A program made the position numbers and the translations under genes. The notes below the pieces were generated by a model. It saw only the letters and a list, made by a program, of their open reading frames with translations. It ran no database searches and had not been told where the DNA came from. This document shows, in pieces, positions 1 through 9,165 of a stretch of DNA of 64,000 nucleotides. The stretch spans positions 33,546 through 97,545 of the forward strand of contig JAJXWB010000012.1 in the NCBI GenBank assembly GCA_021781815.1, written 5' to 3'. Numbering within the stretch: the first letter of the stretch is position 1; the number at the start of each line of letters is the position of its first letter. Origin of the DNA: Pseudomonadota bacterium (GTDB lineage Bacteria; Pseudomonadota; Alphaproteobacteria; Rhizobiales; Beijerinckiaceae).

Positions 1-30
1 GAAGCAATGGATTCGGGCAGGAGAGAGCAC

Positions 31-651
31 GTGAGTGGTTCGCCGCTGACCGCCTATCTTGCGCATTTCTCCGATCGGGGCCGACGTAACGCATCACAAG
101 CTAGGGCGGCGCCGACCGGGCAGGGTTGTGACGAAGCGGAGGGCGCGCGCCGACTCCAGGCCGCGTTCGCGGATGGCGAGCGCGCTGGCCGTGATGCGGA
201 GAGAAACCTGGCGCGGCAGCAAATTCAGGAGGCTGAGGGGCGCGTTTCCGCGCAGATCGAACAGGCGCGCGCGCAATGGGCGATGGAACTCGGCGGCACG
301 CTGGCGGAGCAGTTCGCGGCCGCCACATTCTCGGCGCGAGCGGAGATCGAAGAGGCGGTCGCAGCGATCCTCGGACCGATTGTCGAACAACGTCAGGCCG
401 CCCGGACAATCGCAGCGTTCGCCGCGCGCACCAGCGCCATCGTCGCTGACAAACGGGCGACAACGATCACCTTGCGAGGCCCGAAGGATGTGATCGGAAA
501 GGTGGCCGAGCGGCTTCAGGCAGAAGACATCCGTCTCGACCTGGTCGTCGCCGACGAGCCGTTCGTGACGGCGGAAATCGACGAGACGCTGGTTCGCGCG
601 CGGCTTCATCAGGTTGTTCAATCTCTGGAGGAGCGTCCCGATGGCGGATGA
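31..651 (+). CDS. FliH-like flagellar export/assembly protein
   Basis: Roughly 206-residue, charged, Ala/Glu/Arg-rich protein with a long central helical, probably coiled-coil stretch and a small alpha/beta C-terminal region, the general shape of FliH/HrpE/YscL proteins that regulate the flagellar export ATPase. I chose the GTG at 31 because AGGAGAG lies 5 bases upstream; an ATG at 7 in the same frame has no visible ribosome site inside the window. It overlaps motB by 11 bases, so it is the first visible gene of the flagellar operon. The family call rests on shape and context, since no catalytic motif exists for this family. It could also be a Hyphomicrobiales-specific stator accessory protein. 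Confidence 0.5.
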   Translation: MSGSPLTAYLAHFSDRGRRNASQARAAPTGQGCDEAEGARRLQAAFADGERAGRDAERNLARQQIQEAEGRVSAQIEQARAQWAMELGGTLAEQFAAATFSARAEIEEAVAAILGPIVEQRQAARTIAAFAARTSAIVADKRATTITLRGPKDVIGKVAERLQAEDIRLDLVVADEPFVTAEIDETLVRARLHQVVQSLEERPDGG

Positions 652-1636
652 AAAACGGGAAGAACATCGGACGCAGGAGATCGTGCTGATACGCCGCCGG
701 AGCGATGGCGACCACGATGAGCCGCATGGCGGGGTATGGAAGGTTGCGTTCGCCGATTTCATGACGGCGATGATGGCGTTCTTTCTTGTGCTATGGATCG
801 TCAATTCGACGACCAAGGAGACCCGGAGTTCCGTTGCGCGCTATTTCAATCCGGTCAGATTGTCGGATACGACGCCGGCGCGGAAGGGGCTGAAAGATCC
901 GCGGGAGGAGGATTTCGACGCCGCGCCCGAGTCCACGCCGTCCAAGAAAGCGTCGTCGGGCGCGGCTGGGGGCGACCCGGCGCGCTCGTCTGTCACGGCC
1001 GAGCACAAATCGACTCCGATCGAAAGATCCAGTCCTGCCGCTGGGGCGGGCGCATCGCCTGCCGGCGCCATTGACGCTTTCGAAGATCCGTTCGCAAGAC
1101 GGCCGCAACTCGCGTCGACGACGGACGGCGCGCCGTCGGCGGCGCAATCGCGCGTGCAGGACGGCAATGACAGAGCCAATGCGAAGGCGCTTCTGAATGA
1201 ACTGGCCGCCAGCCTCGGCGAGGAATTTTCCAAACTCGGACATGCGATCGAAGTCGATCATGTCGCCGACGGGCTGCTCGTCAGCCTTGTCGACCAGACC
1301 GATTTCGGGATGTTCGCCATCGGGTCAGCAAATCCGGAGCCGCGGCTGCTTCACGTACTTGGCGCGATCGGCGCCGCCCTGCAGTCGCGCGGCGGTCGCC
1401 TGATCATTCGTGGCCATACCGATGCGCGACCGTTCCGTGCGGGAAGTTCGGACAATTGGCAATTGTCGTTTGCGCGGGCCGAAACGGCCTACCACGCGCT
1501 TGTCGCCGACGGCGTCGACGACGCGCGGATCGAGCGGATCGAAGCCTATGCGGATCACAGGCTGAAAGCCGCTGGCGCGCCGGACGCGCCGCAAAACAGA
1601 CGCATCGAGATCCTGATCCGGCAGGAAGGCAAGTGA
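641..1636 (+). CDS. motB: Flagellar stator protein MotB
   Basis: About 331 residues. Stator subunit that anchors the proton channel to peptidoglycan. The N-terminal plug and single membrane helix are visible (WKVAFADFMTAMMAFFLVLW), with the Asp that carries protons in the ADFM motif. A long Ala/Pro/Ser-rich linker follows, then a C-terminal OmpA-like peptidoglycan-binding domain (IIRGHTDARPF, LSFARAE and NRRIEI motifs). The ATG at 641 is preceded by GGAGGAG at 7 bases; an upstream TTG at 614 is rejected. motA is not in the window and may lie to the left. The stop overlaps the motC GTG. Confidence 0.93.
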   Translation: MADEKREEHRTQEIVLIRRRSDGDHDEPHGGVWKVAFADFMTAMMAFFLVLWIVNSTTKETRSSVARYFNPVRLSDTTPARKGLKDPREEDFDAAPESTPSKKASSGAAGGDPARSSVTAEHKSTPIERSSPAAGAGASPAGAIDAFEDPFARRPQLASTTDGAPSAAQSRVQDGNDRANAKALLNELAASLGEEFSKLGHAIEVDHVADGLLVSLVDQTDFGMFAIGSANPEPRLLHVLGAIGAALQSRGGRLIIRGHTDARPFRAGSSDNWQLSFARAETAYHALVADGVDDARIERIEAYADHRLKAAGAPDAPQNRRIEILIRQEGK

Positions 1637-2766
1637 GGCGCGGGTTTGCGCTTGGAGCAGGCGTGGCGCTGGCAGCGTCGGCCGCAGCGCACGCAGGCGC
1701 GCACGCACGCCCCCCCTACGCTATCGTTCGGGACCTGCAGGCGGCGCAGGATGGACTGGTTGCCGAGGCTGCAGCGCGCGACGCTCGACAGGGGGCGTTG
1801 TTTCGAGAATTTTCCGATACGGCCGGGAGTGACGACGGAACTGTCTGGCGTGCGGCGCGAAACAGACGCGCGCTCGCCGCCTATCTCCTGCGTGGCGGGA
1901 CCGCATCGCCGGCGTGGGAAAACGCTGCCGATCTCGCAACGCCTGACGAGCGTCCACTGCTGCTTGGCGCATTCGCACTGGCGAAAGGAAAGAATCTGGA
2001 CGCCCTGAAGCTTCTGGCGGTCATCGATCCGCGAACGGCGCCGCCGGAAATCGGCGCAATCCTGGCGTTTGTCCTCGCTCGTCTCAACCGGCCGGAGCAC
2101 GAAAAGGAAGCGGTCCGGTATCTGTCGCTCGTCTGTCTGCTGGCGCCTGGCACGTTGCTGGAGGAAGCGGCACTCCGACAACAGGTATTCATTGTCAGCG
2201 ATACGGCCGACACTGATCGGTTCGTCTCCCTGTCGCGCCGCTACATGCTGCGATTTTCACATTCGAATTACTTCGCGAACTTCCGGAGCAGGTTCGAGAC
2301 CTCTTTCGTCCGAGCATGGATGGGCGCCGACGACCCGCAGCGTTCCTCGCTCGAATTGGCGTTGTCATCTCTGACGTCCGACGAAAGAACGACGATGTAT
2401 CTTGTGCTGGCGCGTGAGGCGCTGCTTGCCGGCGATATCGGAGGATGTCGTGCCGCTGTGCAGCGCGTTCGCGCCATGGGATCGGTCAACGGCGCGGCAG
2501 CGGCGCGCGCCGCCCTGTATGAGGCGATTGGCGACATCTTCTCGCTGCATCGGGACGCTGCCGTGCATGCGCTGGGCGGTATGGACGTTCGCCTCCTCGA
2601 TCAAGTTGACGAGGCCTTGCGGCAAAGCGCGCTGGCGCTGGCTGCGTCGATCGGTCGAGTCGAGCCGGCGTCATCGGGGCCGGCGCAGGGCGACGACAAT
2701 GCAGTAGCGGCCCTTGTTGGCGCGCGATTGCGCGCCGCGGATGCGTTCCTGGACTCGTCAAGATGA
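1633..2766 (+). CDS. motC: Chemotaxis/motility protein MotC
   Basis: About 377 residues. MotC is a periplasmic protein of rhizobial motors that acts with MotB. The GTG at 1633 overlaps the motB stop (GTGA) and has GGAAGG just upstream. It gives a clear signal peptide (RRGFALGAGVALAASAAAHA). The mature part is Ala/Leu-rich and helical, with repeat-like segments consistent with a solenoid. The order motB-motC-fliK matches the mot operon of Sinorhizobium and Brucella. An open frame extends upstream to 1456 but would overlap motB heavily and lose the signal peptide. Confidence 0.9.
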   Translation: MRRGFALGAGVALAASAAAHAGAHARPPYAIVRDLQAAQDGLVAEAAARDARQGALFREFSDTAGSDDGTVWRAARNRRALAAYLLRGGTASPAWENAADLATPDERPLLLGAFALAKGKNLDALKLLAVIDPRTAPPEIGAILAFVLARLNRPEHEKEAVRYLSLVCLLAPGTLLEEAALRQQVFIVSDTADTDRFVSLSRRYMLRFSHSNYFANFRSRFETSFVRAWMGADDPQRSSLELALSSLTSDERTTMYLVLAREALLAGDIGGCRAAVQRVRAMGSVNGAAAARAALYEAIGDIFSLHRDAAVHALGGMDVRLLDQVDEALRQSALALAASIGRVEPASSGPAQGDDNAVAALVGARLRAADAFLDSSR

Positions 2767-3836
2767 AAACGGCTCTAGGAACGTTAGCGCTGTCAATGGC
2801 GCGCGGCGTCAAGCCGCCTATTGGCCGGAGCGGGGCTGCGGCCGAGTCGCAAGAGGCGTTCGAATTGCCTGCGGCGCACGATTCAGCGGCAATGGTGGAA
2901 GGGGAGCCGGTGGTGCGCGAGCCTGGGCGAAAGTCGAGGGCGGATGGGCGCGTCGGCATCACGAGCGACGAAAAAGGGGGATCGCCGCTGCCCAATTTTC
3001 TGCTGGCGAGCGCAGCGTTGGCGCCTTTGATCGCGCCGGCGGCCGCGCCGGCCTTGCGCCATGCCGATACGGCGAGCGCGGGCTCGTCTGGCGCGGCGTC
3101 GGGCGGCCTGCACGCAGCGCCTACCCCGCCAGCCGGCCAGGCGGCGGCGATCGATCCGGCGTCCGTCCGCCAATCGCCGACAAGGGACGGCGCGCCAATC
3201 GACAGGGCCGTGGATGGGAATGCGCTCGCCCCCATCCGTCATGGCGAGGCGACGCCCGATCTTCTCGCCGTTTCGATAAGCGCCCATCTCGACTGTCCGA
3301 CGACGATCGCGTCACAGATCGGCGATGCGCTGGAGACAATCGCGTCCGATCGAGGCTCGCCGAATTCGTCCGTACCCATCGGCCGAGCAGCGGCCCCGAC
3401 GACGACCAGTCAAAACGGGCCGGTCAAAACGATTGTGCTCGACCTCATGCCGAAACATCTCGGCGCGGTTCGTCTGAGTCTGCACATGAACCGCGGCGAC
3501 GCGCGCATCAATATCGAGGTTGAAAACAGCAAGTCCGTCGGCGCGGTCGCCAGCGCGCGCGACGACATAGCGGATATTCTGAAGCGGGCCGGGTTCACGG
3601 CGACAGACATCAGCATCGGGCAGGCGGCGTGGGCGTCGCCCCCGGCCCATGACGCCAATGGCGCTGGCCCTGAAACGCGCTTCGACGCCATGCAGGGGGG
3701 AGGCCCCGGCGGGGAACGGGACGAAGGCGGACAGGAAGGCTCACGACGGCGAAGCGGAGACAGAGATGACCCGATCGGGACGCGCGTTTCGTCAGGCGGT
3801 CGCGCTGTGTCTGGCTCTGGCGGTTTCCTGCTGTAG
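2763..3836 (+). CDS. fliK: Flagellar hook-length control protein FliK (MotD-type)
   Basis: About 357 residues. FliK is exported and measures hook length, switching export from hook to filament proteins. The first 220 residues are low-complexity and Ala/Pro/Ser-rich. The C-terminal region (about 225-300) carries the conserved FliK core, including LDLMPKHLGAVRLSLHM followed by INIEVENSKSVGAVASARDDIADILKRAG-like helices. A disordered, polar tail follows. In rhizobia this gene was first named motD. The start codon overlaps the motC stop (ATGA), so translation is probably coupled. Confidence 0.85.
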   Translation: MKTALGTLALSMARGVKPPIGRSGAAAESQEAFELPAAHDSAAMVEGEPVVREPGRKSRADGRVGITSDEKGGSPLPNFLLASAALAPLIAPAAAPALRHADTASAGSSGAASGGLHAAPTPPAGQAAAIDPASVRQSPTRDGAPIDRAVDGNALAPIRHGEATPDLLAVSISAHLDCPTTIASQIGDALETIASDRGSPNSSVPIGRAAAPTTTSQNGPVKTIVLDLMPKHLGAVRLSLHMNRGDARINIEVENSKSVGAVASARDDIADILKRAGFTATDISIGQAAWASPPAHDANGAGPETRFDAMQGGGPGGERDEGGQEGSRRRSGDRDDPIGTRVSSGGRAVSGSGGFLL

Positions 3837-4386
3837 CCGGGCCGTCGCAGACTCAGCGCAATCAATGGAATCGGGCGCCTGCGAGCGGGAAATGGCGCGC
3901 GCATCCGCCGCCTATGACATCCCGCTCGGCGTTCTTTATGCGGTCGGCCTTACCGAAACCGGCCGTCGAGGTTCGCTTGCGCCGTTCGCCCTCAACATTG
4001 ACGGCGCGCCGTTCTTTCCGCCCAGCCTGGATGCCGCCCTGCGCATGTTTTCAGACGCGAAGCACAACGGCGCCAAACTGGTCGACATCGGGTGCATGCA
4101 GATCAATCACAAGTATCATGGCGCGCGCTTCCGGTCGTTGATGGAAATGTTCGAGCCGCGTCGCAACGTCGATTACGCCGCCCGATTTCTGAGGGAGCTG
4201 CGCCGCCACGAACCGAACTGGACGTTGACGGTCGCCCGCTATCACGCCGGGCCGCACAACGATCCGGCGCAGAGGCGTTACGTCTGCGCGGTCGTGACGA
4301 ACATGGTCGCGGCCGGTTTTGGATCGTGGACCGCCGGAGCGCGCGCGTTCTGCGATGGCCCGGGCAAGGCGTCGCCGCTTCGTTAG
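3766..4386 (+). CDS. Flagellar-cluster lytic transglycosylase (SLT domain)
   Basis: About 206 residues. Predicted periplasmic muramidase that opens peptidoglycan for flagellar assembly. A signal peptide (about 1-29, ending AVADS) precedes an SLT-type fold. The catalytic Glu is in GLTETG (about residue 64), followed by VDIGCMQIN, which is diagnostic for the family, and an ARYHAGP motif. The ATG at 3766 was chosen because it places the signal peptide at the N-terminus; the frame is open back to 3649. The first 71 bases overlap the end of fliK. Such transglycosylases sit beside fliK in several Hyphomicrobiales. A conjugation-type VirB1 role is less likely here. Confidence 0.82.
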   Translation: MTRSGRAFRQAVALCLALAVSCCSRAVADSAQSMESGACEREMARASAAYDIPLGVLYAVGLTETGRRGSLAPFALNIDGAPFFPPSLDAALRMFSDAKHNGAKLVDIGCMQINHKYHGARFRSLMEMFEPRRNVDYAARFLRELRRHEPNWTLTVARYHAGPHNDPAQRRYVCAVVTNMVAAGFGSWTAGARAFCDGPGKASPLR

Positions 4387-4405
4387 GCTCATATTACGTA
4401 ACGTA

Positions 4406-4430
4406 AAGTATTTACGCTGGGTAAATACTT
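4406..4430. promoter_or_regulatory. Perfect 10-bp inverted repeat upstream of ftcR
   Basis: AAGTATTTAC and GTAAATACTT form perfect 10-base arms around a 5-base spacer. The site lies in an unusually AT-rich gap (4387-4542) in an otherwise GC-rich window. TTTACG (or its complement CGTAAA) recurs at 4402, 4411 and 4440, so the repeat sits in a cluster of related half-sites. The low GC of the stem and the lack of a following T-run favour an operator over a terminator. The gap most likely also contains the promoter of ftcR and the genes after it. Confidence 0.6.
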
Positions 4431-4542
4431 ATAAAAATCTTTACGTTTACTAATTATTAACCAATAAAACCAAGTATAAGATTACGAATCAGTTGATCGC
4501 GTGCGCGTTCGGGCGGTGAGGCGGCAAACGAGAGGCGGCAGC

Positions 4543-5307
4543 ATGTTTATTCTGATCGAGGCGCGCGGACAGGTCGTTGCGGCGTTCGAGGCGCAGTTCG
4601 CGCGCGAGGGAATTGCAATGACCGGGTTTCACCCGGCGGATTTCCCGGACTGGCTTGCCGGAGCGACACGGTCCGAACTCATGGCGATCGAAGGATTTCT
4701 CATCGGCGAAGCAGCGGACCGCGGCGGCCTTATCCGGTCGATCCGCGGCAAGTTCCCTGGCGTGATGGTGGCGCTCAATGATATCGCATCGCTCGATCAA
4801 ACGCTCGATCTGTTTGCGAGCGGCGCCGACGACGTCGTGCGCAAGCCGGTTCATGTGCGCGAAATTCTCGCGCGCGTGCAGGCGATCCGCCGGCGATGGG
4901 ACTCGCAGAGCGGACACGCCAGCGTCGGGCCGATGAAGGTCTATTTCGACGGCCGCGATCCGGAGGTCGACGGCGATATCCTGTCGTTGCCGCGGCGCGA
5001 GCGGCGCATTCTTGAATTCCTGGCCTCGCATCGAGGCCGCCGGGTCACGAAAGCCCAGATCTTTCATACCATCTATGGACTGTTCGACGAGAACGTCGAA
5101 GAGAACGTGGTCGAAAGCCACGTCAGCAAGCTACGGAAGAAACTGCGCCAAAGGATCGGTTACGATCCGATCGATTCCAAGAGGTATCTCGGATATTGCC
5201 TCGTCGATGCGGCGACGCCCGCCGTTTCCGCGACCTTCGATCTTGATGACGCCCGCCTGGACCATCATGCCCCGCATCCGGTCGGCCGCGTTCCAGCCTA
5301 CGCATAG
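4543..5307 (+). CDS. ftcR: Flagellar transcriptional regulator FtcR
   Basis: About 254 residues. Orphan OmpR-type response regulator that activates flagellar genes in Brucella and relatives. The N-terminal receiver-like domain (about 1-115) looks degenerate; residues near the usual phospho-acceptor read GFLIGEA. The C-terminal winged-helix domain (about 140-230) contains LPRRERRILEFLASHRGR, the recognition segment VVESHVSKLRKKL and the wing KRYLGYCL. The ATG at 4543 was chosen because AGAGG is 7 bases upstream and the first strand (MFILIEARG) matches the family start. A GTG at 4501 in frame is less likely. It lies 32 bases before flgE, so it probably shares an operon with the hook genes. Confidence 0.88.
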   Translation: MFILIEARGQVVAAFEAQFAREGIAMTGFHPADFPDWLAGATRSELMAIEGFLIGEAADRGGLIRSIRGKFPGVMVALNDIASLDQTLDLFASGADDVVRKPVHVREILARVQAIRRRWDSQSGHASVGPMKVYFDGRDPEVDGDILSLPRRERRILEFLASHRGRRVTKAQIFHTIYGLFDENVEENVVESHVSKLRKKLRQRIGYDPIDSKRYLGYCLVDAATPAVSATFDLDDARLDHHAPHPVGRVPAYA

Positions 5308-5339
5308 CGTGCGCCTTTTCGATTCCTCAGGGACTTCAC

Positions 5340-6599
5340 ATGTCAATTTTCAATGCAATGAACACGAGCGTTTCAGGAATGAATGCGCAAGCCGCCCGGA
5401 TTTCCACCTTCTCGGAAAACATCGCCAATTCCGACACGGTCGGATACAAGGCGGCCACGGCGCAATTCGAAACCCTGCTCATCAACCAGAGCACGGATTC
5501 CTATACGTCCGGCGGCGTCAATACGCTGATCCGATATGGAATCGATCAGCAGGGCGTGCTGACCGGGACAAACAGCCCGACCGATCTGGCTGTCCAGGGG
5601 AAGGGGTTCTTCGTCGTCGCGGATCAGAGCGGAAATCCGTTTTTGACCCGCGCGGGTTCGTTCGTGCCGGACGCGTCGGGTTATCTGGTCAACAGCGCCG
5701 GCTTCCGCCTGATGGGCGCTCCGGCGGGGGGCGGCGCAAGCGGCGCTTCGTCGTCGGGTTTCGCTGGCCTTTCGCCAATCCAGATCAACACCACAGGGCT
5801 TGTGGCATCGGCGTCGACACAGGGCGTTTTCACGGCCAATCTGCCGACCAGCGCGACGCAGGTCGCATCGGCGAATCTTCCTTCCGCCAATGCAGCGACG
5901 GCCACGCCGAGCGAAAAGACGTCGCTGGTCGCCTATGACAGTCTCGGCGACAAGGTCACGCTCGACATCTACCTTACGAAGACCGGCGACAATGCGTGGG
6001 AAGCCGCCGTGTTCGATTCGTCGAAAGCTGGAACGGCGGGAGGATTTCCCTACGGCGCCGGTCCGCTCGACGTGACCAAGTTGCAGTTCGATCCATCCAG
6101 CGGCGCATTGACGACGCCGAATCCCGGCAAAATTTCCGTCGCCGTCCCGGGCGGAAATACGATGACGCTGAACATCGGAGGCATGACGCAGCTCGGAGCC
6201 GCCTATTCCGTGTCGCAAGCGTCGGTCGACGGAAGCGCGCCTAGTCAGTTCAGCCAGCTCAAGGTCGGCGCCGACGGCTCGCTGTCGGCCGTGTATCAGA
6301 ACGGCGTCGCCACGCCTCAATACAGCATCGAACTGGCCACTGTGCCGAGCATCGACAATCTGACGCCGCTTTCAGGCAATGTGTATGACGTCACTCAGGC
6401 GTCGGGCGGCGTCATGGTCGGGCAGGCCGGTCAGGCAGGTCTGGGTTCGATCGTCTCGTCGTCGCTCGAAAGTTCGACGGTCGACGTCGCGTCGGAGTTG
6501 ACGGGGATGATCGAAACCCAACGCTCCTACGAGGCGAACTCTAAAGCGTTTCAGGTGGCCTCAAACGTCACGGACGTGCTGGTCAACCTGAAAGTTTGA
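5340..6599 (+). CDS. flgE: Flagellar hook protein FlgE
   Basis: 419 residues. Structural subunit of the flagellar hook. The N-terminus (MSIFNAMNTSVSGMNAQAAR) and the ENIANSDTVGYK motif are the flagellar rod/hook-family signature. DLAVQGKGFFVV at about residues 80-95 is typical of FlgE/FlgF/FlgG. The C-terminal segment (ELTGMIETQRSYEANSKAFQ) is the second helix of the coiled-coil core. A Ser/Ala/Thr-rich surface domain lies between. There is no signal peptide, as expected for a protein exported by the flagellar type III system. Confidence 0.97.
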   Translation: MSIFNAMNTSVSGMNAQAARISTFSENIANSDTVGYKAATAQFETLLINQSTDSYTSGGVNTLIRYGIDQQGVLTGTNSPTDLAVQGKGFFVVADQSGNPFLTRAGSFVPDASGYLVNSAGFRLMGAPAGGGASGASSSGFAGLSPIQINTTGLVASASTQGVFTANLPTSATQVASANLPSANAATATPSEKTSLVAYDSLGDKVTLDIYLTKTGDNAWEAAVFDSSKAGTAGGFPYGAGPLDVTKLQFDPSSGALTTPNPGKISVAVPGGNTMTLNIGGMTQLGAAYSVSQASVDGSAPSQFSQLKVGADGSLSAVYQNGVATPQYSIELATVPSIDNLTPLSGNVYDVTQASGGVMVGQAGQAGLGSIVSSSLESSTVDVASELTGMIETQRSYEANSKAFQVASNVTDVLVNLKV

Positions 6600-6632
6600 C
6601 GCCATCGGGCGCAATTGCGCGGAGCAAGCGAG

Positions 6633-8111
6633 ATGAGCCTGCAAACAGCGTTTTATGGCGCGCGTTCGGCGCTCGCGGTCAATTCCGCGCAGACCGCGAT
6701 CGTGTCGCGCAATATTGCGGGCATGAGCGAGCCGGGCTACGCGCGGCGTCTCCTGCTTGTGGACACTGCGGCAGGAGGAGAGATCCGCGCTGGCTCGATC
6801 GAGCGCGCGACCAACGGCGCCTTGCGCGACGCGATGCTCTCGGCGACGGCGTCCTCGGCGGCCAGCGACGCAATTTCCTCCGCGGTGTCGTCGTTGCAGC
6901 AGACGGTTGGCGATCCCCAGAGCGCGCAGTCTCCGGCGGCGCTGATCGGCGGTCTGCAAACCGCGCTGACGCAGGCGGCGACCGCGCCGCAGGATCCTGT
7001 GACGCTCGGCGCAGCGGTCGATGCGGCGAAGACCCTGGCGACCACGCTGAACAAGGACAGCGCGCAGGCGCAAGCTGCGCGATCTCAGGCCGACAGCGCG
7101 ATGATGCAATCCGTTGCTCAGATCAATTCGCTGCTGACCGAATTCGGAACAGTCAATGCACAGATAGTGGCTGGCGCCCGCACCGGGACGAATGCTTCGG
7201 ACGCAGCCGATCGTCGCGACAGCATCCTCACCGCTCTGGCCGGGCAAATTGGCATCAAGACCGTGGTCGGAGCAAAAGGCGACACGGCGATCTATACTGA
7301 TAGCGGCGTTCCCCTGTTTCAGGAAAGCGCCCGCATGGTCAGCATGACTCCGACATCCACCTTTGCGCCGGGGAGCGTCGGCAAAGCCGTCTATGTCGAC
7401 GGAGTTTCCGTCGCCGGCGCATCCGCGGCCATGCCGATCAAGTCGGGCGCGCTGGCTGGCCTTGCGCAGGTCCGCGACGTCACTGCGCCCACCTATCAAA
7501 ATCAGCTCGACGAGATCGCGCGCGGCCTGATCGGCGCGTTCGCACAGACCGATCAGTCCGGCTCGTCCGCGCCGGCGCGCACCGGCCTTTTCGCATGGTC
7601 GGGGGCGCCTTCGATACCTTCCGGCGCGACAAGCGGCCTCGCCGCGCAAATCAGCGTCGACGCGAGCGTCGATCCGACGGCGGGCGGCGACGCCACGCTG
7701 CTGCGCGACGGGGGAATCGGCTCGGGCGGCGCCGGCCCCTATGTCTACAATTCGAGTGGCGCGGCCTCGTTCACTGGCCGACTGAACGCGCTTTCGGCGG
7801 CGCTGGACTCGCAACAGACTTTCAACGCCAATTCGGGACTGCCCGCAGCTTCGAGCGTCTCTGGCCTGGCAACCAACTCGGTCGGCTGGCTCGAATCTGC
7901 GCGAAAGACCGCAAGCGACGCGAGCACACAGGCGTCCGCAGTGGCCGCGCAGGCGACGTCAGCCCTGAGCAATGCGACGGGCGTCAATATGGACGATCAG
8001 ATGTCGCAGATGCTCGATCTCGAGAACACATATCAGGCTTCGGCGAAAATGATGGCGACGGTCGACACCATGTACAGCACGCTGTTTACAGCGTTGACGG
8101 TGACGCCGTGA
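6633..8111 (+). CDS. flgK: Flagellar hook-associated protein FlgK (HAP1)
   Basis: About 492 residues. Forms the first hook-filament junction ring. The N-terminus (MSLQTAFYGARSALAVNSAQ, then SRNIAGMSEPGYARR) is the rod/hook signature, and the C-terminus (MDDQMSQMLDLENTYQASAKM) is the FlgK/FlgE core helix. The ATG at 6633 has GGAG 8 bases upstream; an in-frame ATG at 6615 adds six unmatched residues. The middle is Ala/Ser/Gly-rich. It is followed by flgL with a GTGA overlap. Confidence 0.93.
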   Translation: MSLQTAFYGARSALAVNSAQTAIVSRNIAGMSEPGYARRLLLVDTAAGGEIRAGSIERATNGALRDAMLSATASSAASDAISSAVSSLQQTVGDPQSAQSPAALIGGLQTALTQAATAPQDPVTLGAAVDAAKTLATTLNKDSAQAQAARSQADSAMMQSVAQINSLLTEFGTVNAQIVAGARTGTNASDAADRRDSILTALAGQIGIKTVVGAKGDTAIYTDSGVPLFQESARMVSMTPTSTFAPGSVGKAVYVDGVSVAGASAAMPIKSGALAGLAQVRDVTAPTYQNQLDEIARGLIGAFAQTDQSGSSAPARTGLFAWSGAPSIPSGATSGLAAQISVDASVDPTAGGDATLLRDGGIGSGGAGPYVYNSSGAASFTGRLNALSAALDSQQTFNANSGLPAASSVSGLATNSVGWLESARKTASDASTQASAVAAQATSALSNATGVNMDDQMSQMLDLENTYQASAKMMATVDTMYSTLFTALTVTP

Positions 8112-9154
8112 GCGCGACGATCTCATCGCTCAGCTTCTACAATTCGCTGCGTGCGCCCATCCAGCGTCTGCAGCAGCAGATCAGCCAGACGCAGCAAGAA
8201 ATTTCGTCGGGCCGTCGCGCCGACATCGGCCTCGATCTCGGAGCCGGCGCAGCGACCAGCGTTGCGCTTCGCAATGAACTCGGCGCCGCACAGGCGACGA
8301 TCGACGCCAATAAATCCGTCGCCGCCCGCCTCGACGCGACCCAGACGGCGCTCGCCTCGCTGGCGAGCGCTGGACAGACCCTTCAACAGCAACTGGTGCA
8401 GGCGCAGGGGGGCTCCCTGGACCCTGCCGGTCTCCAAACGGTCGGAGCGTCGACGCTGCAACAGATCCAGTCGATCGTGAACTCGAGTTTCGCCGGGGGA
8501 CATCTCTTCGGCGGAACAAACAGCGGCGCAACACCGCTCGCCGATTATGCCGCGAGCCCGAAATCGGCTGCCAATGCGGCGACCGCCAACGCGTTCCAGA
8601 CAGCGTTCGGCGCCGCGCAGGGCGGCACGGGCGCAGGGGCCATATCCGGGTCAGCGATGAAATCGTTTCTCGATGGGCAGTTTTCCACGCTGTTCAACGA
8701 TGCGAACTGGAAGGCGAACTGGTCGAGCGCCTCCGATACGCCAATCCAGAGCCGCATCGATGGTTCGTCGTCGGTGGCGACATCGGTGTCGGCCAACGAG
8801 AGCGGGATACGCGACCTCACGCAGGCAGCCGTCATGCTCTCCGATCTCGGATTGCCGTCTCTTGGCTCCGACGCGCGCGCATCGGTCGTATCGAAGGCGA
8901 TCGCATTGACCGGCCTCGGACTCAGCCGGCTGACGACGGTGCAGGCGACCGTCGGCGAAACGCAGAACCAGACCGCCGCAGCCAGTTCCTATCTGACGAC
9001 GCAATCCACCTATCTCCAAAATCAGATCGGCGACCTGGAAAGCGTCGACCCGGCCCAGGCGTCCGTTCAACTGACGACGCTCTCGACCCAGCTTCAAAGC
9101 GCCTATTCGCTGACGTCGCGCATGAGTCAACTCAGCTTGCTGAAATATATCTGA
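8108..9154 (+). CDS. flgL: Flagellar hook-associated protein FlgL (HAP3)
   Basis: About 348 residues. Second hook-filament junction protein, a flagellin homologue. The start SATISSLSFYNSLRAPIQRLQQQI is a flagellin-like N-terminal helix. The C-terminus (TLSTQLQSAYSLTSRMSQLSLLKYI) is the matching terminal helix. GTG at 8108 overlaps the flgK stop (GTGA). The frame is open upstream to 7595, but that extension is out-of-frame flgK sequence. The length agrees with FlgL of Hyphomicrobiales. Confidence 0.92.
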   Translation: MSATISSLSFYNSLRAPIQRLQQQISQTQQEISSGRRADIGLDLGAGAATSVALRNELGAAQATIDANKSVAARLDATQTALASLASAGQTLQQQLVQAQGGSLDPAGLQTVGASTLQQIQSIVNSSFAGGHLFGGTNSGATPLADYAASPKSAANAATANAFQTAFGAAQGGTGAGAISGSAMKSFLDGQFSTLFNDANWKANWSSASDTPIQSRIDGSSSVATSVSANESGIRDLTQAAVMLSDLGLPSLGSDARASVVSKAIALTGLGLSRLTTVQATVGETQNQTAAASSYLTTQSTYLQNQIGDLESVDPAQASVQLTTLSTQLQSAYSLTSRMSQLSLLKYI

Positions 9155-9165
9155 GGGGAAATGGG

